From contig CAYPQM010000191.1 in assembly GCA_964412845.1 (NCBI GenBank), positions 1-11,263 of the forward strand: a stretch of DNA of 11,263 bases. The letters are read 5' to 3'. This DNA comes from JAWWPY01 sp964412845. GTDB taxonomy: Bacteria > Actinomycetota > Actinomycetes > Streptosporangiales > Streptosporangiaceae. This document shows, piece by piece, positions 5,483 through 11,263 of this stretch (positions are counted from its first letter, which is position 1; every line of letters begins with the position of its first letter). Under the pieces are notes generated by a model. The model was given only the letters and a program-made list of their open reading frames with translations. It was not told the DNA's origin and did not search any database. A program made the translations under genes and the position numbers.

Positions 5483-5533
5483 ATGATCATCGATTCGCAG
5501 GCGCTTCCTGGCCGCCTGACCCGCTCCCGCTGA
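5483..5533 (+). CDS. Putative 16-residue leader peptide upstream of the GNAT gene
   Basis: A short ORF encoding MIIDSQALPGRLTRSR. It is preceded by AAGGGAGG (5468-5475), an almost perfect Shine-Dalgarno, with the ideal spacing of 7 bases. This is a better translation start than that of the following gene. It ends 39 bases before the acetyltransferase ATG and lies inside the predicted transcript. The arginine-ending C-terminus (RLTRSR) could make the ORF a ribosome-stalling or coupling leader. Whether it acts so is inference; codon bias cannot be judged at this length. Confidence 0.45.
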   Translation: MIIDSQALPGRLTRSR

Positions 5534-5572
5534 CCCCGGCCGGTCGCGCCTCCGCTGCTTCCCGGAGGCATC

Positions 5573-6514
5573 ATGTTGCTGCGCCCTGCCACTGACTCCG
5601 ACATTGACCACGTCCTGGCGGCCCCTGCTGCGGGCCAGGTCGGCTCGGTCCCGGCCGGCAGCTACCGCGCCGGGCTGGCCGCCCGGCACTACCGTCCCGA
5701 ATGGACCTGGGTGGCCGACGACACCGGCCAGATCCTCGCCCGCGCCATCTGGTGGGGGCTCAGCGACGCTGATCACCCGCTGGAGCTTGACGGCATCGAC
5801 GTGCACGCATCAGTGGCCGGCCGATCCGCGCTGGCGGCCCGGCTGATCGCCGCCGGGCAGGCGGCCTTCCGCGCGTCCGGTGCGCCGCAGCCACCGCAAT
5901 TCGACCTCAATATGCCACACGGCTGGCGGACGGATCCTGCCATCGCCCGGTCACTGGGCTGGCGGCGGCGGGCCGCCTCCCTCGCCGGGCTGACCGATGA
6001 ACTGGAGCGGCTCCGCTACGAGTGGACGCCGGGCGCGGGTGTCCCCGGGCGGCCTGGCCGGCTGACGTTCCGGGCCGAACCAGACGACGAGGTGTTCCTC
6101 GACGCGTTCCGCCGGATCGCGGTGGGCAGCCTGGACGTGACGACCCGTCGGGACGTCGCCGCACGGGGGGCCGGCCGCCAGGCCCGCGAGGATATGCAGC
6201 TTTACCTCAGCATGCCAGGGGCCCGGGCCTGGTGGCGGCTCGCGTACACGCCGGACGGCGCGCTCGCCGGGCTCGCCATCCCGTCCCGCAGCGAGGGTGG
6301 CCCGGTCGTCGGCTACCTCGGTGTCGTGCCCGAACTGCGCGGCCGGGGTTACATCGATGACATTCTCGGCGAGGTCACCGCCTGCCATGCGGCCGCGGGC
6401 GCGCAGCGGATCGTGGCGGCCACCGACATCAGCAACGCGCCGATGGCGGCCGCCATCGAGCGGGCCGGTTACCGTGTCTACGGCATCCGGCTGGTGCTGT
6501 CCGCGCCCCGCTAG
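5573..6514 (+). CDS. GNAT-family N-acetyltransferase with two GNAT-like halves
   Basis: A 313-residue protein. The C-terminal half carries a clear GNAT core: VGYLGVVPELRGRGYIDDIL (247-265) with the acetyl-CoA pyrophosphate loop RGRGY, then VAATDISNAPMAAAIERAGY (281-300), the usual N-x-P-M and ERAGY signature. The N-terminal half (LLRPATDSDID, TWVADDTGQILARAIWWG, DGIDVHA, AARLIAAGQAAFR) resembles a second, degenerate GNAT domain without the acetyl-CoA loop, so this is the tandem-GNAT architecture with one active site. The acceptor is unknown. GGAGG (5564-5568) lies 4 bases before the ATG. It is followed after 27 bases by an MFS transporter, suggesting a modify-and-export unit, possibly for drug or metabolite self-protection. 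Confidence 0.93.
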   Translation: MLLRPATDSDIDHVLAAPAAGQVGSVPAGSYRAGLAARHYRPEWTWVADDTGQILARAIWWGLSDADHPLELDGIDVHASVAGRSALAARLIAAGQAAFRASGAPQPPQFDLNMPHGWRTDPAIARSLGWRRRAASLAGLTDELERLRYEWTPGAGVPGRPGRLTFRAEPDDEVFLDAFRRIAVGSLDVTTRRDVAARGAGRQAREDMQLYLSMPGARAWWRLAYTPDGALAGLAIPSRSEGGPVVGYLGVVPELRGRGYIDDILGEVTACHAAAGAQRIVAATDISNAPMAAAIERAGYRVYGIRLVLSAPR

Positions 6515-6541
6515 GGATTCCCTGATCTATACGGTGAGCCC

Positions 6542-7768
6542 ATGGGCGCGGATCCAGATCTCAGTGCCGTCACCTCAGGCGCCCCCCAGGTAGCCGTGAC
6601 CGGCGGCCTGGGGGGCGCCTCCTGGATCCGGTTCGCCGGGCTCGGCTACGCCCTCACCGTGCTGCTGACCGGGACGAACCTGCCGACGCCGCTGTATGCC
6701 CTGTACGAGCAGGCGTTCCGGCTCTCCCCGCTGGATGTGACCGTGCTGGTCGCGGTGTACGCGGCGGCGGTCATCGTCGCCCTGCTGATCTGCGGGCCGC
6801 TCAGCGACGCGGCCGGCTACCGGCCCGTGCTGGCCGCGGGCCTGCTGGTCGCGGCGGCCGGCTCGGGCCTGCTCGCGGCCGCCTCCGGCCCGGGCTGGCT
6901 GCTGGCCGGCCGGGCGGTACAGGGCCTGGCGGTGGGCTCGGCCTCCGGGGCGCTGACCGCCGGGCTCGTCCTCACCGAACCGCGCGGGCGGCGGGCCAGG
7001 GCGTCGTTCCTGGCCGCGATCACGACCACCGCGGCGTGCGGCACCGGGCCCGTGCTGGCCGGGGCGCTGGCCCAGTTCGCGGCCGCCCCGCGGGTGCTGA
7101 GCTACCTGGTGGAGATCGGGCTGCTGGTCCCCGCGCTGGCCGTGGTGGCCGCTCTCCCCGCGTCGCTGGGCGCCACGGGCCAGCGCTGGCGGCCGCGGCG
7201 GCCACGGATCCCGGCCGGGATCCGCCGCCAGTTCGCGCTCCCCGCGGTGGTCAGCCTGATCGCGTGGGCGGTCGCGTACGTCACGCTGGCCCTGGTCCCG
7301 TCGTACACGGCGTCGGCGCTCGGCCGCAGCAGCCTGCTCGTCGACGGGAGCGCCGCCGGGTCACTGCTGCTGGTCGCCGCCGCCGCCCAGGCGGTGTTCC
7401 GCTCCCTGGCCCCGCGCCGGGCCCAGGCGGCGGGCCTGATCCTGCTGGTCACCGGCCTGCTCGGGCTGATCCTGGCCGGGGCCGCAGGCAGTGCCGCCGT
7501 GCTGTTCGCCACGATCGCGGTCACCGGCGCCGGGCAGGGGCTCGCGTTCATGGGCGGCCTGCGTCGGGTCAATGAGCTAGCTCCCGTCGCCGAACGGGCG
7601 GCCACCGTCGCGATGTTCTATGTGGTGACCTACGCCGGGAGCGGGCTGGCCACCGTAGGTGTTGGCCTGCTCGCGACCCATCTCGGGCTGGTCGCGGCGG
7701 TCCAGGTGTTCTCAGCGCTGTTCGCTGCCGCTGGCCTGGTCGCACTGGCCGCGCTCCGGGCGTCGTAG
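6542..7768 (+). CDS. MFS transporter (drug/metabolite efflux type)
   Basis: A 408-residue, extremely Ala/Leu/Gly-rich membrane protein with about 12 hydrophobic segments, the standard major facilitator length. Motif A between helices 2 and 3 is GPLSDAAGYRPVL (85-97), and the helix-4 motif RAVQGLAVG is at 124-132. A basic central loop (RWRPRRPRIPAGIRR, 215-229) separates the two halves. The first 28 residues are a cytoplasmic extension. It most likely exports a small molecule by proton antiport; substrate unknown. GGTGAG (6533-6538) is 3 bases before the ATG, a tight spacing. The gene follows the acetyltransferase by 27 bases and probably shares its transcript. A perfect 14-bp inverted repeat occupies codons 12-27, so the message start can form a very stable hairpin. 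It converges on the DJ-1-type gene with only 24 bases between. Confidence 0.94.
   Translation: MGADPDLSAVTSGAPQVAVTGGLGGASWIRFAGLGYALTVLLTGTNLPTPLYALYEQAFRLSPLDVTVLVAVYAAAVIVALLICGPLSDAAGYRPVLAAGLLVAAAGSGLLAAASGPGWLLAGRAVQGLAVGSASGALTAGLVLTEPRGRRARASFLAAITTTAACGTGPVLAGALAQFAAAPRVLSYLVEIGLLVPALAVVAALPASLGATGQRWRPRRPRIPAGIRRQFALPAVVSLIAWAVAYVTLALVPSYTASALGRSSLLVDGSAAGSLLLVAAAAQAVFRSLAPRRAQAAGLILLVTGLLGLILAGAAGSAAVLFATIAVTGAGQGLAFMGGLRRVNELAPVAERAATVAMFYVVTYAGSGLATVGVGLLATHLGLVAAVQVFSALFAAAGLVALAALRAS
6577..6620 (+). repeat. Perfect 14-bp inverted repeat inside the MFS N-terminal coding region
   Basis: AGGCGCCCCCCAGG (6577-6590) and CCTGGGGGGCGCCT (6607-6620) are exact reverse complements, separated by 16 bases. 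The RNA would form a stem with 12 G-C pairs of 14, beginning 35 bases after the ATG. No U tract follows. It could act as an attenuator or terminator for the GNAT transcript, slow translation of the transporter, or bind a protein as DNA. Confidence 0.85.
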
Positions 7769-7792
7769 CTGCGAGGGCTGTAGCTGCGGGGG
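7765..7792 (+). repeat. Direct repeat at the MFS/DJ-1 junction
   Basis: GTAGCTGCGAGGG (7765-7777) and GTAGCTGCGGGGG (7780-7792) match at 12 of 13 bases with a 15-bp period. The first copy contains the MFS stop codon, and the second ends directly at the stop codon of the opposite gene. It fills nearly all of the 24-bp gap between the two convergent genes. Confidence 0.7.
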
Positions 7793-8545
7793 TCAGGGCG
7801 GGGCGGCCGGAGCCAGCATGGCGTGGAAACGCCGGGCGAACAAGTACGCGTCCCCTGGCCAGCGTGCCGACAGGTAACGGCCGTCTTGGACGACGAAGGC
7901 GGCCCGGTCATCGGCCGCCGTGCCGCGAGCGGTCGCGAGCGGGCCGCGGTGGAACTGCCATCGGGTGCGCAGCGCGGCGGTCACCTCATCCTGCACATAG
8001 GCCGGGTAGGTGCGGTAGTAGCGGCCCAGCCGCCACGCTGTCGCGACGTACCCGCCCCGTTCCAGGTACTTGGGCAGGCACGTCGTCTGGGTGTCGAGCA
8101 GGACGCTGTGCCCGGTGGCCGGATCGCGGGTCCGGGCCAGCACGAGGACGCCATGGCAGATCGCCCCGACCGGCCGTCCCAGCGCCCAGAACTGGGCGAC
8201 CTTCTCGCGCAACCCGGCTGAGCCCAGGTACTGGCGCATGCCGGGGGCATGCCCGCCGGGCAGCAGCAGCGCGTCGAACGCGGCCGGGTCGAGCGTCCGC
8301 CAGCTGACCGGTGCCCGGAATTCGGGTGCCACAGTGAGCTGCGCGTAAAAGGCGCGAGGCTCCGGGTACGCGCCGAGCTGCCCGAACAGGACGCCGGTCA
8401 GCAGGCGCGGATCACACTGCGGGGCGGCACCGCCGTTCTCGGTGGCGAAGATGACCTCGTGGCCGAGATCGGTCAGCAGCCGCCAGGGAACAGCCACCTC
8501 GGTCGTGTCAAAGCCGGTGTCCGGCACCGGCATGAGCAGCTTCAC
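7793..8545 (-). CDS. DJ-1/PfpI-type (class I glutamine amidotransferase-like) protein
   Basis: A 250-residue protein of the DJ-1/PfpI superfamily. It begins with the first Rossmann-like strand (KLLMPVPD), followed by FDTTEVAVPW with the conserved Glu16, HEVIFATENG (29-38), ALLLPGGHAPG (92-102), and the nucleophile elbow VGAICHGVLVLAR with Cys130-His131. The C-terminal YLSARWPGDAYLFARRF is also typical of this actinobacterial subgroup. Members act as glyoxalase III/deglycase-like enzymes, chaperones or isonitrile-type hydratases; which applies is unclear. I chose the GTG at 8545 because GAGG lies 6 bases before it and the core strand starts directly there. Earlier in-frame starts (8614, 8587) add a basic, unconserved stretch without a good ribosome binding site. 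It diverges from the F420-reductase-like gene 128 bp away and may share its control. Confidence 0.9.
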   Translation of the reverse strand: MKLLMPVPDTGFDTTEVAVPWRLLTDLGHEVIFATENGGAAPQCDPRLLTGVLFGQLGAYPEPRAFYAQLTVAPEFRAPVSWRTLDPAAFDALLLPGGHAPGMRQYLGSAGLREKVAQFWALGRPVGAICHGVLVLARTRDPATGHSVLLDTQTTCLPKYLERGGYVATAWRLGRYYRTYPAYVQDEVTAALRTRWQFHRGPLATARGTAADDRAAFVVQDGRYLSARWPGDAYLFARRFHAMLAPAAPP

Positions 8546-8673
8546 GCTGGTCCTCGGCTTCCCGTCGGATCGCCTGTCCCATGGCATCCTTGCCTGCCGA
8601 GCTACTTTTACCACCTGTGCGGCGACAGCCGCGATCCCCGGCCGGGCGGCCCCGCTGTGAGAGGCTGGCAGGC

Positions 8674-9363
8674 ATGCGGATAGCAGTGCTGGGCACGGGC
8701 GCTGTCGGCCGGACCCTGGCCGACCGGCTGGCCGGGCAGGGCCACGATGTCGTCATTGGCACCAGGGATGTGGATGCGACCCTGGCCCGCACCGAGTCGG
8801 CCAGCCCGGGCCAGCCGCCTTTCACGGCCTGGCAGGCCGAGCATCCCAGCATCAGGCTGCTCACCTTCGCGGCCGCTGCGGGGCACGCTGAGACCGTGTT
8901 CAACGCCACGTCCGGGATGGGCGCCCTGCGGGCGCTCCAGGCGGCCGGCGAGGCGAACCTGGCGGGCAAGGTCCTCATCGACGTCTCCAACGCGCTCGAC
9001 TTCAGCGGCGGGATGCCGCCAGTGCTGAAGCCGGTGAACACCGACAGCGTGGGTGAGCAGATTCAGCGCGCGTTCCCCGAGGCGAGGGTCGTCAAGGCGC
9101 TCAACACCATGAACTGCCAGATCATGGTTGATCCGGCCCGGATCCCCGGCGAGCACAACGCGTTCATCTGCGGGGACGACGCGGCCGCCAAGGCTGCGGT
9201 CACCGAGCTCCTCGCGTCGTTCGGGTGGCCGCGGGAGGCCATCATCGACCTGGGGGACATCGGCGCGTCCCGGGGTACCGAGATGGTGCTCCTCTTGTGG
9301 CTGCGCCTGATGCAGGCCTTTGGCGACGCGGACTTCAACTTCGCCGTGCTGCGGGCCAGCTGA
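8674..9363 (+). CDS. NADPH-dependent F420 reductase-like NAD(P)-binding protein
   Basis: A 229-residue protein with an N-terminal Rossmann dinucleotide-binding fold: MRIAVLGTGAVGRTLADRLA (GTGAVG, 7-12), then VVIGTRD (27-32), where the GTR pattern after strand 2 favours NADPH. LIDVSNALDFSGGMPP (101-116) and VVKALNTMNCQIMVDP (139-154) are the signature segments of the F420H2:NADP oxidoreductase-like family (COG2085 type). A C-terminal LGDIGASRGTEM block (193-204) follows. Proteins of this type either pass hydride between NADPH and F420 or have diverged to other substrates; true Fno activity is not proven here. The ATG at 8674 follows GAGAGG with a 9-base spacer and begins exactly at the Rossmann strand. 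It converges on the amidohydrolase gene with 53 bases between. Confidence 0.88.
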   Translation: MRIAVLGTGAVGRTLADRLAGQGHDVVIGTRDVDATLARTESASPGQPPFTAWQAEHPSIRLLTFAAAAGHAETVFNATSGMGALRALQAAGEANLAGKVLIDVSNALDFSGGMPPVLKPVNTDSVGEQIQRAFPEARVVKALNTMNCQIMVDPARIPGEHNAFICGDDAAAKAAVTELLASFGWPREAIIDLGDIGASRGTEMVLLLWLRLMQAFGDADFNFAVLRAS

Positions 9364-9416
9364 ACCCAGGGTCCTGGCTCGGAATCTTCAGGACAGCAAG
9401 AGATCGCCCGGGCAGC

Positions 9417-10745
9417 TCAGGCCTGGGCCGCGCGGCTGCGGACGCCGGCCAGGGAACTGCAGGCCTCGCGGCTGATCTCGGCCGGGTCCAGCGAGGTCAG
9501 GGTGCCGCCCTGCTTCAGGATGCGGCCGTCCACCAACACGGTGTCCACGTTGCCGGGCTGGGCGGCGGTGACCAGCATGTGCGCTGGGTCGGTGAACACC
9601 CCGAGGTTCGGGCTGCCGGTTTCCACCAGGATGAGGTCGGCCCGTTTCCCCGGGGTCAGCGAGCCGATGTCGTCCATCATGCCCAGGGACCGGGCGCCCG
9701 CCAGGGTGGCCAGTTCCAGTGCCTGACGGGCGGTCATCGCGAATTCGTCGTGCGCCCTCCCGTTGGCGATCCCCTGCGTCACTTTCATGATCGCGAACAT
9801 GTCCGCGTTCCCGCTCAGCACGGTGGTATCGACAGACAGGCCGGTCGGGATCCCGGCGGCCAGGAATTCCGCGGTCTGCGGCAGCCCGTAGCCGATCAGG
9901 ATCTCCGTGAACGGCGAGACGCTGACCGAGGCGCCCGCCTCGGCCAGCTGCGCGATTTCCGCGGGCGTGGCGCAGTTGGCGTGGATGACCTGCAGGTCCG
10001 GCCCGAGCAGGCCGGCCTGGGCCAGCGCGGCGATCTGCCCGGCCGAGGAGGGGGGTCCGCACGCGTGCACGGTGACCGGGATGCCCAGCGCGCGTGCGGC
10101 CTCGATCTCCTGCCGGTAGACCGCGGGCGGTACCCGCATCACCGGGTTGCTCCCGCCGGGGCCGCGCCAGGCCATGCCCAGCGCCAGCAGCCCGCCGCCA
10201 GAGTCCCAGTCCCGGTGCAGCCGGGTCAGGCCGGCCACGTCCATCGGCTGGTCGTTGGCGTGCCCGGCCGAGTACCCGTAGGAGAACCGCCCGCGCAGCC
10301 CCGACTCGGCGAGCGCCCGCAGCCCAGCCTCGGCGTGCGCCTGCCCGCGGACGTTGTGGCACCAGTCGTGCACCGTGGTGATGCCGGAGTTGATCGCTTC
10401 TGCGCAGGCCAGCCGGGTGCCCTGGTATATGTCGCCGGGGCCGAACTCGCGCCCCAGATCGATGGATACCCGGAAATAGCCCGGCCCCGGCGCGCTCGTC
10501 GCCGACATGCTGCGCAGCAGGGTGTTCCACATGTGCCAGTGGGTGTCCACGAGGCCGGGCGCCACGATCATGCCGCGGGCATCCAGCAGGCGGGCCCCTG
10601 GTACCTGCAGGTCAGGCCCAACAGCGACGATGCGGGCGCCGTCGACGTGCACGTCCGCGCCGGGCATGTCGCCTAGCTCGCGGTCCATGGTCAGCACGTG
10701 CCCGCCGCGGATGACGAGGGCGCCGCGCGCCGCTCCCCCGGTCAC
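9417..10745 (-). CDS. Amidohydrolase of the Atz/Trz (chlorohydrolase/deaminase) family
   Basis: A metal-dependent TIM-barrel hydrolase, 442 residues from the GTG chosen here. Metal ligands are visible as VDTHWHMW (His69, His71), TVHACG (His227), VIHANC (His255) and GLSVDTTVL (Asp306). The N-terminal strand pattern GALVIRGGHVLTMD and the C-terminal GSLTPGKRADLILVE...VDTVLVDGRILKQGG form the small beta domain. The family deaminates or dechlorinates ring compounds such as guanine, cytosine analogues, 5'-deoxyadenosine or s-triazines; the substrate is not deducible. The same frame stays open to an ATG at 10865 (482 residues). That extra 40-codon stretch has more A/T-ending codons, would leave only 5 bp to the opposite gene, and overlaps repeated operator-like motifs, so I prefer the GTG at 10745, although it has no clear Shine-Dalgarno. 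Confidence 0.9.
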   Translation of the reverse strand: MTGGAARGALVIRGGHVLTMDRELGDMPGADVHVDGARIVAVGPDLQVPGARLLDARGMIVAPGLVDTHWHMWNTLLRSMSATSAPGPGYFRVSIDLGREFGPGDIYQGTRLACAEAINSGITTVHDWCHNVRGQAHAEAGLRALAESGLRGRFSYGYSAGHANDQPMDVAGLTRLHRDWDSGGGLLALGMAWRGPGGSNPVMRVPPAVYRQEIEAARALGIPVTVHACGPPSSAGQIAALAQAGLLGPDLQVIHANCATPAEIAQLAEAGASVSVSPFTEILIGYGLPQTAEFLAAGIPTGLSVDTTVLSGNADMFAIMKVTQGIANGRAHDEFAMTARQALELATLAGARSLGMMDDIGSLTPGKRADLILVETGSPNLGVFTDPAHMLVTAAQPGNVDTVLVDGRILKQGGTLTSLDPAEISREACSSLAGVRSRAAQA

Positions 10746-10783
10746 GTCCGCAGGCCCAGGGGATATCGCCGCACGCCGCAGAT

Positions 10784-10838
10784 CGTACCGGGCGGCGTCG
10801 CGCAGTGCGGCCTGCCCGGTACGCGCGGGCCCGGTACG
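10784..10838. promoter_or_regulatory. Three copies of GCCCGGTACG between divergent genes
   Basis: The 10-mer GCCCGGTACG occurs exactly at 10814-10823 and 10829-10838 (plus) and inverted at 10784-10793. Centres are 30 and 15 bp apart. All lie in the region between the preferred amidohydrolase start and the peptidase start. This is the arrangement of a multi-site operator. The inverted pair (10784-10793 with 10814-10823) could also form a 10-bp RNA stem with a 20-base loop in the peptidase leader. Confidence 0.5.
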
Positions 10839-10870
10839 GCGCAGCGCCGGTCGCATGGTAGGCATGGCCC

Positions 10871-11263
10871 ATGGCCGAACTTATCCCCCGCCGTGTCCTG
10901 TTCGGGAATCCCGAGCGCGTCATGCCCCGCATCTCCCCCGACGGGACCAGGCTCGCCTGGATCGCCCCGCACAATGGCGTGCTGAACGTCTGGGTCGCCC
11001 CGGCGGGGGCGGCGGACACGGACGGCGTCGACTGGGCGCGGGCGCAGGTGGTCACCGACGACACCGAACGCGGGATCCGCATGTTCATCTGGGCCCACGA
11101 CGGCCGGCATCTGCTGTACCTGCAGGACACCGGGGGCGACGAGAACTGGCGGCTGCATGATGTCGACTTGGAGACAATGCGGCGGCGTGATCTCACTCCC
11201 TTCGACGGCGTGCGGACGGAACTGGTCGGGACCGAGAAGAAGTTTCCCACCGAGATCCTGGTC
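10871..11263 (+). CDS. S9-family peptidase, N-terminal part (cut by window end)
   Basis: An open frame of 131 codons from ATG to the last base of the window with no stop, so the gene continues beyond it. The translation starts MAELIPRRVLFGNPERVMPR and continues with ISPDGTRLAWIAP (21-33), LNVWVAP, RGIRMFIWAHDGRHLLYLQD (68-86), GGDENWRLHDVDL and RDLTPFDGVR. This is the beta-propeller half of prolyl-oligopeptidase-like (S9) dipeptidyl/acylaminoacyl peptidases. ISPDGTRLAW and the LLYLQDTGGDENWRL block are highly characteristic. The alpha/beta-hydrolase domain with the Ser-Asp-His triad would lie outside the window and cannot be checked. GGTAGG (10857-10862) is 8 bases before the ATG. No signal peptide is seen, so the protein is probably cytoplasmic. 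It diverges from the amidohydrolase gene. Confidence 0.88.
   Translation, partial: MAELIPRRVLFGNPERVMPRISPDGTRLAWIAPHNGVLNVWVAPAGAADTDGVDWARAQVVTDDTERGIRMFIWAHDGRHLLYLQDTGGDENWRLHDVDLETMRRRDLTPFDGVRTELVGTEKKFPTEILV

Noticed and set aside
5354..5806. Upstream extension of the histidine phosphatase frame
   Set aside because: The family fold begins at the ATG at 5353, which has its own AAAGGAG site. The extension runs through the promoter region and antisense to the acetyltransferase.
9364..9416. Bidirectional terminator between the reductase-like gene and the amidohydrolase
   Set aside because: CCAGG-GT-CCTGG has only a 2-base loop and GCCCGGGC is a simple palindrome. Neither makes a convincing terminator stem.
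9225..10676. A 483-codon plus-strand open frame opposite the amidohydrolase
   Set aside because: It is the mirror of a gene with intact metal-binding motifs. Its translation is rich in Gly, Arg, Pro and Gln with no family pattern, the usual antisense shadow in GC-rich DNA.
10746..10865. N-terminal 40-codon extension of the amidohydrolase
   Set aside because: More A/T-ending codons than the gene body, only 5 bp from the divergent start, and filled with the repeated 10-mer. Kept as an alternative rather than as the main call.

Overview
The window comes from a very GC-rich chromosome. Codon third positions are nearly all G or C, GTG starts are used, and there is an F420-reductase-like dinucleotide-binding protein. 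Together with densely packed short transcription units and start sites that look leaderless or have short spacers, this fits an actinomycete (Streptomyces/Streptosporangiales type). I cannot name a genus from sequence alone. No rRNA, tRNA, CRISPR array, transposase or integrase is visible.

Layout, left to right. (1) 37-2289: a SnoaL/NTF2-fold protein (minus) diverges from a LysR regulator (plus). The LysR gene converges on an SDR oxidoreductase (minus). The geometry suggests that the regulator controls the small NTF2-fold gene and perhaps itself. (2) 2366-3375 (minus): an AbiEii-type nucleotidyltransferase follows, with a one-base TGATG overlap, a short protein that does not look like the AbiEi antitoxin. 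A 9+9 bp inverted repeat lies in the upstream region. This toxin-antitoxin-like pair is the best candidate for an undescribed system. (3) 3376-3853: a gene-poor stretch with an AT-rich perfect palindrome and a 60-codon plus-strand remnant that resembles the tail of a larger actinobacterial protein. (4) 3854-5353 (minus): a histidine phosphatase and an APH-family kinase separated by 3 bp, so a phosphatase/kinase operon. (5) 5402-7768 (plus): a -35/-10 promoter, a 16-codon leader ORF with a strong ribosome binding site, a two-domain GNAT acetyltransferase and an MFS transporter. The first codons of the transporter contain a perfect 14-bp inverted repeat. (6) 7793-9363: a DJ-1/PfpI protein (minus) diverges from an F420/NADP-reductase-like protein (plus). 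(7) 9417-11263: an Atz/Trz-type amidohydrolase (minus) diverges from an S9 peptidase (plus) that is cut by the right edge. Three copies of a 10-bp motif lie between them.

Taken together this is a patchwork of small accessory and metabolic units (modification, efflux, redox, hydrolysis, phage-defence-like NTase), not one pathway. Functional links are strongest within the coupled pairs 2366-3375, 3854-5353 and 5573-7768. Links between units are not supported by the sequence.
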